Of a stretch of 8,105 bases of DNA, positions 1-5,567 are shown in pieces. Each line of letters starts with the position of its first letter. The stretch's first letter is position 1. The notes below the pieces were generated by a model. The model ran no database searches. It had not been told where the DNA came from and saw only the letters and a list, made by a program, of their open reading frames with translations. The translations under genes and the position numbers were made by a program. The stretch is from Planctomycetes bacterium RBG_16_43_13 (GTDB lineage Bacteria > Planctomycetota > MHYJ01): positions 325 through 8,429 of the forward strand of contig MHYJ01000076.1 of the NCBI GenBank assembly GCA_001828445.1. Direction: 5' to 3'.

Positions 1-405
1 ATCCTTCTTACGTTGGATTGACACGTCCCCTCCTAATATAGTAACCTCCACGAGAACTGCTACTGTTGCTGAGAAGAGGTGCCCAGCGTATGTTTTTCCT
101 TTTGTGCCTCCCAAAACAGCGTGTATATGAATGGCGGGTTGATTATCCATATATGCTATATTGCCTGTGAGTCCGACGAGTTCGAGTGGTTCTGGGAATA
201 CCTCTTTTGTATATTGTTTTGTGTCAGGGTGGAACCAGCCGAGCGTGGCGTCTTTAACTGCCCCTAATGCTGTGATTGAGCCGGATGGTATTTTGTGCTT
301 TTGGGCTATGTGGGACAAGGCACTCACTACCTCTATGCCGCAATCTAATCGAATGAGATACTGTCCAGTGGTCTTATTGATATTGATGACCTTTATTCCT
401 TCCAT
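1..405 (-). CDS. PPC/DUF296 domain protein (PD1-like DNA-binding family), C-terminus cut by the window edge
   Basis: The minus strand is open from an ATG at 405 to base 1 (135 codons, no stop). The translation matches the PPC (DUF296) fold. Family landmarks are the segment GSITALGAVKDATLGWF (about residues 42-58), followed by EPLELVGLTGNIAYMD (72-87), then IHIHAVLG (92-99) and YAGHL (106-110). H93, H95 and H109 correspond to the conserved histidines thought to bind a metal in bacterial and archaeal members. In plants the domain accompanies AT-hooks in DNA-binding proteins. Bacterial stand-alone versions are small oligomeric proteins of unclear function, so the 'DNA-binding' label is by family name only, and no AT-hook is visible. 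Members are usually about 140-150 residues, so probably only a few residues are missing. An AGGAGA site 6 nt upstream supports this start. The gene begins 25 nt after tRNA-Ser(CGA) and could share its transcript. Confidence 0.88.
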   Translation of the reverse strand, partial: MEGIKVININKTTGQYLIRLDCGIEVVSALSHIAQKHKIPSGSITALGAVKDATLGWFHPDTKQYTKEVFPEPLELVGLTGNIAYMDNQPAIHIHAVLGGTKGKTYAGHLFSATVAVLVEVTILGGDVSIQRKKD

Positions 406-411
406 ATTCTT

Positions 412-417
412 TCTCCT
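412..417 (-). promoter_or_regulatory. Ribosome binding site of the PPC/DUF296 gene
   Basis: AGGAGA on the minus strand, 6 nt before the ATG at 405. It lies inside the 25-nt gap between the 3' end of tRNA-Ser(CGA) and the start codon, so the protein can still be translated after the tRNA is cut out of a joint transcript. Confidence 0.75.
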
Positions 418-430
418 AACTTTATTATAA

Positions 431-517
431 CGGAGAGGGTGGGATTCGAACCCACGGACCACTTACGCGGTCATCCGCTTTCGAGGCGGACCCGATCGGC
501 CGCTCCGGCACCTCTCC
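431..517 (-). tRNA. tRNA-Ser (anticodon CGA)
   Basis: The 87-nt class II tRNA folds fully. The acceptor stem is GGAGAGG with CCTCTCC and discriminator G. The anticodon stem is TCCGC/GCGGA with loop CTCGAAA, giving anticodon CGA, which reads Ser codon UCG. The long variable arm is GACCGC-GTAA-GTGGTC. The T arm is GTGGG with TTCGAAT and CCCAC. The long variable arm and discriminator G are typical for serine. CCA is not encoded. The gene sits between tadA (48 nt upstream) and the PPC gene (25 nt downstream) on the same strand. It is a close paralogue of tRNA-Ser(GGA) at 2118-2207 on the other strand. Confidence 0.97.
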
Positions 518-528
518 AGATAGATTAT

Positions 529-556
529 GAGTTTAGAGTTGTGAGTTGAGAGTTTC
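529..556. repeat. Four tandem 7-nt units (GAGTTNN) between tadA and tRNA-Ser
   Basis: Plus strand reads gagttta, gagttgt, gagttga, gagtttc in direct succession, that is four copies of GAGTT at exact 7-nt spacing. The repeat fills most of the 48-nt spacer between the tadA stop and the 5' end of tRNA-Ser(CGA). No hairpin or terminator is associated with it. It looks like a microsatellite-type array; a protein-binding role is possible but not shown. Confidence 0.7.
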
Positions 557-565
557 AAGATAAAA

Positions 566-1030
566 CTATATGGCGTCAGTCCGTTTTTTTCTGAAGAACT
601 CCTGCAGGAGTGATTTTGACTCTGATTCGAGGATACCGGTTACTACCTCTACGTGATGGTTTAATTTATCATTGTTGGTTATATTCAGAACCGAGCCGCA
701 GGCACCGCCTTTTGCGTCGTATGTAGCGAAAATAAGTTTATCAATGCGTGAAAGCATAATAGCACCTGCACACATAGGGCAGGGTTCTTTTGTTACATAA
801 ATAGTGGTGCCTGTAAGTCGCCAATTATCGAGGTGGCTCGCCGCCTGTGTTAGTGCTATCATCTCTGCGTGGGCGGTAGGGTCTTTTAGCAGTTCTCTCT
901 GATTGTGGGCGCGGGCGATTATGTTGTCCTCGTGAACTATTACTGCTCCTACTGGGACTTCATCCTTGTCAAAGGCACGTTTTGCCTCCTTCAATGCCTC
1001 AGACATAAAGAATTCATCTGTCTTTTCCAT
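566..1030 (-). CDS. tadA: tRNA-specific adenosine deaminase TadA
   Basis: This 154-residue cytoplasmic zinc enzyme deaminates A34 of tRNA-Arg(ACG) to inosine, letting one tRNA read CGU, CGC and CGA. The cytidine-deaminase fold is complete. HAE gives zinc ligand H54 and catalytic proton shuttle E56. PCPMC gives zinc ligands C84 and C87. AHNQRE (41-46) and the DAKGGACGS segment (105-113) are typical of TadA rather than of free-nucleoside deaminases, and the length fits the family. The start MEKTDEFFMSEALKEAKRA aligns with the usual TadA N-terminus, so M1 is preferred over M9, although no clear Shine-Dalgarno site precedes it. The gene begins 14 nt after the stop of the upstream aspartyl protease gene, suggesting an operon with translational coupling. 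tRNA genes lie on both sides of this pair. Confidence 0.95.
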   Translation of the reverse strand: MEKTDEFFMSEALKEAKRAFDKDEVPVGAVIVHEDNIIARAHNQRELLKDPTAHAEMIALTQAASHLDNWRLTGTTIYVTKEPCPMCAGAIMLSRIDKLIFATYDAKGGACGSVLNITNNDKLNHHVEVVTGILESESKSLLQEFFRKKRTDAI

Positions 1031-1044
1031 ATTATTAGACGTAG

Positions 1045-1899
1045 TTATTTCTTCTTAGGTGGTGTTGGTGATGTTAGTGGTTCAAATATAACTTCCTTAT
1101 TTACTACGTCGAAGGTTACGATAAAATCCTTTAGGAAATTGCCACCCAAGACACCGTCTATATTCAGCATCTGAGCCGCTTGTTGTAGATTTGGCTGAGG
1201 GATGGTCATAATCACGCCCTGTGCTACTTCAACTCCATCTGCCACTTTTACCTTTCCGGTTGTTGGTTGTTGTGATGGTGATAGACCAACCTTTTGTGCA
1301 GTGCTCTGAAGGAGCCAACAGGCGGCGGGGGAACCGGTGTCTATAAGTAGCTGTAGAGGACCTTGCTCGTTGATATAAACATTTAATGCCATTGCCTCAA
1401 GTCCTTGTGAGGACTTTCCGATATATTTCACTTTCTTTGTCTTAGAACCCTTCGGAATAATAGGTGACTTCCAATCGCTTTTGTTGAAGAACGTGATTTG
1501 CTTTTTGCTGATATTTACTGTGCATACAAATTGGGAGATGACGTCGAAACCCATAATGCCGTCAAAACCCGGGATATCCTGAACGTCTGGTGGGAATTTA
1601 TTTGTTTCAAATTCTAAGTCCCCCATTTTTAGCTTATGATTTCCTTTATTTAATGAATATTTACGGTAAGAAGTTGGATTGATGTAGGATTCTGATGCAC
1701 CTGTGTCATAGACAATTTTTAGCGGTCCTTTACCGTCAACCATTATAGATAGGATTAGCCAACCGCCTTGCTGGTCTATAGTGAACGGGGCTACCTTCCC
1801 CTTGTTGTCTTCTTTATTATCTTGTGCGTCTATTGTGAGAGATAGAGATAATGCAAATATAGCAAGTAAAGTAAAGCAGTGTAAACGTTTAGAAATCAT
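1045..1899 (-). CDS. Exported protein with two retropepsin-like aspartyl protease domains
   Basis: The protein has 284 residues. Residues 1-25 form a Sec signal peptide: positive MISKRLH, a hydrophobic core, then a likely cut after IDA. Two homologous domains follow. Domain 1 has D65-T-G-A-S and the paired motif FDGIMGFDVISQF (112-124). Domain 2 has D187-T-G-S and IDGVLGGNFLKDF (247-259). Each domain thus has the catalytic D-T/S-G and the later hydrophobic-hydrophobic-Gly element of retropepsin-like proteases (gag-asp/PF13650 type). Single-domain relatives must dimerise; here both halves are on one chain, so the protein may form its own bilobal active site in the periplasm or on the surface. 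The tail ends in a short Pro/Lys stretch (TPPKKK). Its substrate is unknown. A strong AGGAGGA site supports the start. It lies 54 nt after tRNA-Leu and 14 nt before tadA, and no functional link to TadA is evident. Confidence 0.88.
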   Translation of the reverse strand: MISKRLHCFTLLAIFALSLSLTIDAQDNKEDNKGKVAPFTIDQQGGWLILSIMVDGKGPLKIVYDTGASESYINPTSYRKYSLNKGNHKLKMGDLEFETNKFPPDVQDIPGFDGIMGFDVISQFVCTVNISKKQITFFNKSDWKSPIIPKGSKTKKVKYIGKSSQGLEAMALNVYINEQGPLQLLIDTGSPAACWLLQSTAQKVGLSPSQQPTTGKVKVADGVEVAQGVIMTIPQPNLQQAAQMLNIDGVLGGNFLKDFIVTFDVVNKEVIFEPLTSPTPPKKK

Positions 1900-1904
1900 A
1901 TGTG

Positions 1905-1911
1905 TCCTCCT
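1905..1911 (-). promoter_or_regulatory. Strong Shine-Dalgarno site of the aspartyl protease gene
   Basis: Minus strand reads AGGAGGA, 5 nt before the ATG at 1899. It is the best ribosome binding site in the window and fixes the start ahead of the signal peptide. I saw no convincing separate promoter in the 54 nt between tRNA-Leu and this start, so transcription through tRNA-Leu is likely. Confidence 0.8.
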
Positions 1912-1953
1912 AAAGTTATACGCACAAAACAGCTAAAATATTTTGCAGTTAAA

Positions 1954-2035
1954 TGGGCGAGAGAGGAGTCGAACCTCCACGCCTTTGGGCATAAGATCCT
2001 AAATCTTACGCGTCTGCCAGTTCCGCCACTCGCCC
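1954..2035 (-). tRNA. tRNA-Leu (anticodon TAG)
   Basis: An 82-nt class II tRNA. The acceptor stem is GGGCGAG with CTCGCCC and discriminator A, as expected for leucine. The anticodon stem is TAAGA/TCTTA with loop TTTAGGA, giving anticodon TAG, which reads CUA and, with wobble, other CUN codons. The variable arm is TGCCCAAAGGCGT. The T arm is GGAGG with TTCGACT and CCTCT. CCA is not encoded. It is the first gene of the minus-strand group and has its own likely promoter just upstream. Confidence 0.96.
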
Positions 2036-2051
2036 TTTGATTACCCTGTAT

Positions 2052-2078
2052 ATTATAAATTCCCAAATTACTTTACAA
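2052..2078 (-). promoter_or_regulatory. Putative sigma-70 promoter for tRNA-Leu and the minus-strand group
   Basis: On the minus strand a perfect TATAAT (2057-2052) is preceded by TTGTAA (2078-2073), four of six matches to TTGACA, with a short 15-nt spacer. The expected start, near 2045, leaves a leader of about 10 nt before the tRNA at 2035. The -10 element is strong. The -35 is weaker and overlaps the -35 of the divergent promoter. Confidence 0.6.
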
Positions 2079-2100
2079 GGTTTTGCTGTATTGGTAGAAT
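2072..2100 (+). promoter_or_regulatory. Sigma-70 promoter for tRNA-Ser(GGA) and the plus-strand group
   Basis: TTTACA (2072-2077) and TAGAAT (2095-2100) each match the sigma-70 consensus at five of six positions and are separated by exactly 17 nt. Transcription would start near 2107, about 11 nt before tRNA-Ser(GGA). It is arranged back to back with the minus-strand promoter at 2052-2078. Confidence 0.72.
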
Positions 2101-2117
2101 GCTAACCTATATATTTT

Positions 2118-2207
2118 GGAGAGGTGCCGGAGCGGCCGAACGGGCTCCATTGGAAATGGAGTGTCCGCCCAAAAGGTGGACCGTGGGTTCAAATCCCACC
2201 CTCTCCG
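2118..2207 (+). tRNA. tRNA-Ser (anticodon GGA)
   Basis: A 90-nt class II tRNA. The acceptor stem is GGAGAGG with CCTCTCC and discriminator G. The anticodon stem is CTCCA/TGGAG with loop TTGGAAA, giving anticodon GGA, which reads UCC and UCU. The long variable arm pairs GTCCGCC with GGTGGAC. The T loop has A57 (TTCAAAT) where the other two serine tRNAs have G57, which is an allowed purine change. CCA is not encoded. Its first 22 bases are identical to those of tRNA-Ser(CGA). Confidence 0.97.
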
Positions 2208-2264
2208 TTAGATATTGCAATAGTTATTTGGTAGTATTTAGATTTATACTTTTGGATTTAAGTT

Positions 2265-2351
2265 GGAGGGGTGGCAGAGCGGTTGAATGCGGCGGTCTTG
2301 AAAACCGTTGTGGCTTTACGGCTACCGTGGGTTCGAATCCCACCCCCTCCG
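2265..2351 (+). tRNA. tRNA-Ser (anticodon TGA)
   Basis: An 87-nt class II tRNA. The acceptor stem is GGAGGGG with CCCCTCC and discriminator G. The anticodon stem is GCGGT/ACCGT with loop CTTGAAA, giving anticodon TGA, which reads UCA. The variable arm pairs GTGGC with GCTAC. The T arm is GTGGG with TTCGAAT and CCCAC. CCA is not encoded. It lies 57 nt after tRNA-Ser(GGA) with no strong promoter of its own between them, so the two are probably co-transcribed. With tRNA-Ser(CGA), this places anticodons for the whole UCN box within 2 kb. Confidence 0.97.
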
Positions 2352-2369
2352 TAATTAATAGATTGATAT

Positions 2370-2966
2370 ATGAGCAAGCTAATAAACTTAGTTGAATCTT
2401 ATCCTGTAATTGCAGGAGCCATTATAACTATAATAATCGGGATTATAGGGTTCTTTATACGCCGTAAATGGTTTTATGATAAAGATTCAGGTAAAACTGA
2501 TAAACTGCCAGAACAGAACCTCGGTAGCTTTGAGAAATTACTTAAAAATGGGACTTGGCGATATGAGAATATAGATAATAGAGAAGTTTATATTTGTGAA
2601 TCTGACAATATGTTTCAAGTAGTAATACCACATGATAGAGATGTGGAAGAAGATTTTCGGGAGAAATGGATAGAAATCTTTCCAGATAAGGAAGGATGTT
2701 TTACGTTTCCAGTTTATTTGGTTATAAATGGTGTAAAAATAAGGGAGGTGTTGCTCGTTAGTTGTGACGGACGTAGAGTTTCCATGCCGATGCCAAACAT
2801 AAGTACTGGCTTGTTCGATCGCAGTTCTATTCAGTATAAAGTGGCGGATATGATTTATAGAAGTTATGGACATGAGTTTGTGCGTTTTCCACCTAACCAT
2901 AATAGTTTTGATTATATAATAGAATTTGTTGAAAAGAAATCACGCCCCGGTAGCTCAATTGGATAG
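2370..2966 (+). CDS. Membrane-anchored protein of unknown function, ending inside tRNA-Arg
   Basis: I do not recognise this 198-residue protein. Residues about 12-29 form one very hydrophobic Ile-rich helix, followed by RRK (about 31-33), so the positive-inside rule predicts a cytoplasmic C-terminal domain. That domain (about 50-190) is soluble and mixed charged/aromatic; no catalytic motif stands out. A conspicuous stretch is VSMPMPNISTGLFDRSS (about 137-153). The ORF fills the space between two tRNAs: its ATG is 18 nt after tRNA-Ser(TGA), and its last seven codons and stop (R192 to G198, TAG at 2964-2966) are read from the first 23 nt of tRNA-Arg. There is no clear Shine-Dalgarno site, so the start and expression are uncertain. 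Length and a coherent membrane-plus-soluble layout argue for a real gene. The C-terminus may be a remnant of truncation or insertion next to the tRNA. Confidence 0.6.
   Translation: MSKLINLVESYPVIAGAIITIIIGIIGFFIRRKWFYDKDSGKTDKLPEQNLGSFEKLLKNGTWRYENIDNREVYICESDNMFQVVIPHDRDVEEDFREKWIEIFPDKEGCFTFPVYLVINGVKIREVLLVSCDGRRVSMPMPNISTGLFDRSSIQYKVADMIYRSYGHEFVRFPPNHNSFDYIIEFVEKKSRPGSSIG
2915..2920 (+). promoter_or_regulatory. Possible -10 element for tRNA-Arg and the downstream genes
   Basis: A perfect TATAAT lies 23 nt before tRNA-Arg, inside the 3' end of the unknown ORF, at a distance suitable for a tRNA promoter (start near 2927). No good -35 hexamer is found 16-18 nt upstream and there is no extended -10 TG, so this call is tentative. 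Confidence 0.35.
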
Positions 2967-3017
2967 AGTGATGGACTTCGAATCCAGGGGTTGGGAGTTC
3001 GAATCTCCCCCGGGGTA
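2944..3017 (+). tRNA. tRNA-Arg (anticodon TCG)
   Basis: A 74-nt class I tRNA. The acceptor stem is GCCCCGG with CCGGGGT (the first pair is G-U) and discriminator A. The D arm is GCTC/GAGT. The anticodon stem is TGGA/TCCA, closed by an A-G mismatch, with loop CTTCGAA, giving anticodon TCG, which reads CGA and possibly CGG. The T arm is GGGAG with TTCGAAT and CTCCC. The base after G18-G19 is A, matching the arginine identity element A20. CCA is not encoded. Its 5' 23 nt overlap the end of the unknown ORF, and the M28 peptidase start codon follows 10 nt after its 3' end. Confidence 0.94.
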
Positions 3018-3027
3018 AATTGATGAT

Positions 3028-4200
3028 ATGAATATATATTTCGCAATTGTCTCGCTTCTGCTACTTCTTTCCTGTAGTTCTATTGGGTTACCACCTTCTG
3101 CTTACGAGACCATTAATAGAGCAGATATGGAGCGTATAGTTAGATATTTAGCCAGTGATGATATGAAGGGGCGGGGCTTTGGAACTGAGGAGGGTAGGAC
3201 GGCTGCTCGATTTGTAGCAGGGCAGTTTGAGAAGTTTGGGTTGAAGCCGGGAGGAGAGAGCAATACTTATTTTCAGAAGTTTGGGAATGGCTTTAACGTG
3301 CTTGGTGTACTTGAGGGGCGAAAGCACCCTGATACCCATATAGTTATCTCTGCCCATCACGACCATCTTGGTGAAAAGGATGGTCGTATATATAACGGCG
3401 CAGATGATAATGCATCTGGTGTAGCGATGCTTCTGGAACTGGCAGAGGCATTTAGTAAAGCAAGTAAGCCAAACTATAGTATATTGTTCATATCATTTGA
3501 AGCAGAGGAACTTGGAAAAGGGATGGCTGGCTCAAGGTATTTCGTAAGGTCTGGGTTATATGATACAAAGAAGTTCCGAGCTATGATATGTTTTGACCTC
3601 GTGGGTGGTAACCTTTTCGAGTGGGAGGATAGGAAAGTATACGCATTTGGTTCTGAGCATTGTGAACGGTTATCTAAAAAGTTAAGTTCTCATATTGGAC
3701 AGGCACGCGCTGTTTCTGATTACTTAGATGTGACAAAAGTAGGTGTATACCTCATTGAGCCGCTTGGACAATCTATTGCTCGCAGTGATTATGCAGGATT
3801 TAGAGATGCTGGTGTGCCGTTCGTATTTTTTACAACTGGGACACCGTGGTACTACCATACTACAGAGGATGATGCTGATAAATTAAATTATAGAAAGATG
3901 GAGATGTTGGGGCGCTTTCTATTCGACTTTATAAAAGATATATCGCAGGATGAGGGGCAATTTTACTTTTCACCGGAGATAGCGACGGATAGGATAGATG
4001 CCTTAAACATAGCTAAAATATTGGATGGAATACTTCTACACAAGGTATCGTTAACACTTGATAAGAGGACAGAGAAATATATAATTGAGAAACTGCCTCT
4101 TGTAAAACGTATGGCATCTGGTGAGGTGTCTATGGATAAGCAGTTGATTCAGTGGCTTACAGCACGGATTATGGTTATAGCCGCTAAGTCGAGAAGGTAA
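3028..4200 (+). CDS. M28-family zinc peptidase, lipoprotein
   Basis: The 390-residue protein starts with a lipoprotein signal peptide; LLLLSC places the lipidated cysteine at C16, so it should be anchored in the envelope. The M28 di-zinc aminopeptidase/carboxypeptidase site is complete. AHHDHLG gives ligand H110 and D112. GADDNASG gives bridging D127. FEAEELG gives catalytic base E160 and ligand E161. CFDLVGG gives D190. YYHTTEDD gives H277. It probably releases N-terminal residues from peptides; the exact substrate is not predictable. The catalytic domain directly follows a short N-terminal region, with no PA-domain insertion evident. About 90 residues after the last ligand region (from about 303) form a helical tail I do not recognise. 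No Shine-Dalgarno site is visible: only 10 nt separate tRNA-Arg from the ATG. The stop is 3 nt before asnS. Confidence 0.93.
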   Translation: MNIYFAIVSLLLLLSCSSIGLPPSAYETINRADMERIVRYLASDDMKGRGFGTEEGRTAARFVAGQFEKFGLKPGGESNTYFQKFGNGFNVLGVLEGRKHPDTHIVISAHHDHLGEKDGRIYNGADDNASGVAMLLELAEAFSKASKPNYSILFISFEAEELGKGMAGSRYFVRSGLYDTKKFRAMICFDLVGGNLFEWEDRKVYAFGSEHCERLSKKLSSHIGQARAVSDYLDVTKVGVYLIEPLGQSIARSDYAGFRDAGVPFVFFTTGTPWYYHTTEDDADKLNYRKMEMLGRFLFDFIKDISQDEGQFYFSPEIATDRIDALNIAKILDGILLHKVSLTLDKRTEKYIIEKLPLVKRMASGEVSMDKQLIQWLTARIMVIAAKSRR

Positions 4201-4203
4201 ATT

Positions 4204-5502
4204 ATGGGACAGATATATATAGAAGAATTAAAGAAGCATATCGGCTCGGATGTTACTATAAAGGGGTGGCTCTATAACCGTCGTTCTAAGGGGAAGATAC
4301 AGTTTCTATTAGTAAGGGACGGAACTGGTGTTGTTCAGTGTGTAGTAGTAAAAGGGGAGGTTAGTGATGAAATATTTGATAAGTGCGATAAGATTTCTCA
4401 GGAGTCATCTATAGTAGTTAGTGGTCAGGTTAGAGAGGATAAACGTTCTGATAGTGGTGTTGAGGTTTCAGTAATAAAGATAGATGTTATATCAGAGTCA
4501 AAGGAATACCCAATACAGATACAGGATGTGGTGCCAGATGTTGGGTTCCTAATGTCAAATCGCCATTTGTGGCTACGTTCTCGAAAGCAAAATGCGGTGC
4601 TTCGCATAAGGGCAGAAGTTGTTCGGGCTATTCGAGATTTCTTTGATAGTAAAGGATTTATCTGTGTAGATGCACCTATCCTGACGCCGTCGGCTTGCGA
4701 AGGTACTACTACACTTTTTGAGGTTGACTATTTTGATGAAAAGGCATATTTAACGCAGAGTGGCCAGCTCTATGCGGAGGCGGCTGCAATGGCATTTGGG
4801 AAGGTATATTGTTTTGGTCCTACGTTTCGTGCTGAGAGGTCGAAAACAAGAAAACATTTAACTGAGTTCTGGATGGTTGAGCCAGAGGTTGCATATCTTG
4901 AACTCGATGGTTTGATGGAGTTAGCAGAGCAATTCGTCTCGCATATAGTTAGTCGTGTCTTAGAAAGCAGGCAAAATGAGTTGAAAATACTCGAACGTGA
5001 TATAAAATTACTTGAGAGGATAAGCCCGCCGTTCCCGAGAATTAGATATGACGAGGCAGTAAAGATAGTACAAGATTCTGGTATAAAGTTTAACTGGGGA
5101 GAGGATTTTGGTGCTCCTCACGAAGAGGCAATAGTAAAGGGTTTCGGTAAACCGGTTATGGTGCACCGTTATCCTGCGAGTATGAAGGCATTCTATATGC
5201 AGCCAGACCCAAATGAACCGAAGTATGCATTGTGTGTAGATATGCTTGCCCCCGAAGGTTTCGGTGAAATAATAGGTGGGAGCCAGAGAGTATATGACTT
5301 AAATCTTTTGGAGAAGCGAATAACAGAACATAAATTGCCGAGAGAAGCATTTGAATGGTATCTTGATTTAAGACGTTATGGAAGTGTTCCTCACTCTGGC
5401 TTTGGTTTAGGAGTGGAGAGGACAGTTGCTTGGATATGTGGCACGGAGCATGTTAGGGAATGTATACCTTTTCCAAGGATGTTATATAAGATTTACCCGT
5501 AG
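4204..5502 (+). CDS. asnS: Asparaginyl-tRNA synthetase (class IIb)
   Basis: This 432-residue cytoplasmic enzyme charges tRNA-Asn with asparagine using ATP. An N-terminal OB-fold for anticodon binding spans about residues 15-97. The class II catalytic core follows: motif 1 around [16 protein letters not shown] (146-161), motif 2 [16 protein letters not shown] (208-223) and motif 3 [13 protein letters not shown] (400-412). AsnRS rather than AspRS identity is supported by the [12 protein letters not shown] and [14 protein letters not shown] segments, EFWMVEPE after motif 2, and the ending [14 protein letters not shown]. The length matches the shorter AsnRS type of about 430 residues. An AGAAGG site within the last codons of the M28 gene, 6 nt from the ATG, and the 3-nt gap indicate a shared transcript. 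Its presence means Asn-tRNA can be made directly, without relying only on the GatCAB amidation route. Confidence 0.97.
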   Translation: MGQIYIEELKKHIGSDVTIKGWLYNRRSKGKIQFLLVRDGTGVVQCVVVKGEVSDEIFDKCDKISQESSIVVSGQVREDKRSDSGVEVSVIKIDVISESKEYPIQIQDVVPDVGFLMSNRHLWLRSRKQNAVLRIRAEVVRAIRDFFDSKGFICVDAPILTPSACEGTTTLFEVDYFDEKAYLTQSGQLYAEAAAMAFGKVYCFGPTFRAERSKTRKHLTEFWMVEPEVAYLELDGLMELAEQFVSHIVSRVLESRQNELKILERDIKLLERISPPFPRIRYDEAVKIVQDSGIKFNWGEDFGAPHEEAIVKGFGKPVMVHRYPASMKAFYMQPDPNEPKYALCVDMLAPEGFGEIIGGSQRVYDLNLLEKRITEHKLPREAFEWYLDLRRYGSVPHSGFGLGVERTVAWICGTEHVRECIPFPRMLYKIYP

Positions 5503-5552
5503 GGAGGTGTTGTAAACGATTTATTTTTTAGTGTAACGTCCGTTTTTAGATT

Positions 5553-5559
5553 AGGAGAG
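5553..5559 (+). promoter_or_regulatory. Ribosome binding site of the TolC-family gene
   Basis: AGGAGAG, 8 nt before the ATG at 5568. It fixes the start ahead of the lipoprotein signal peptide. The 65-nt gap after asnS shows no clear terminator or sigma-70 promoter, so read-through from asnS remains possible. Confidence 0.7.
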
Positions 5560-5567
5560 TAATCGCT

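Noticed and set aside
79..430. Plus-strand open frames of 62 and 89 codons
   Set aside because: They are antisense to the clear PPC/DUF296 coding frame and have no family features.
905..1174. Plus-strand open frame over the tadA/protease junction
   Set aside because: Antisense to two well-supported genes; composition is a reflection of those genes.
1915..1920. TATAAC on the minus strand as a -10 for the protease gene
   Set aside because: Transcription would begin inside the ribosome binding site, and there is no -35 at the right distance.
2099..2395. 98-codon plus-strand open frame
   Set aside because: It runs straight through two complete tRNA-Ser genes, so the frame is a by-product of tRNA sequence.
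5502..5507. Strong Shine-Dalgarno-like GGGAGG right after the asnS stop
   Set aside because: The only start-like codon in range (TTG) is followed at once by TAA, so no small gene is supported.
5503..5567. Possible terminator or promoter between asnS and the TolC gene
   Set aside because: The only inverted repeats (AACG-TC-CGTT, or AAACG with CGTTT over a long loop) are too weak for a terminator, and no pair of sigma-70 hexamers fits with proper spacing.
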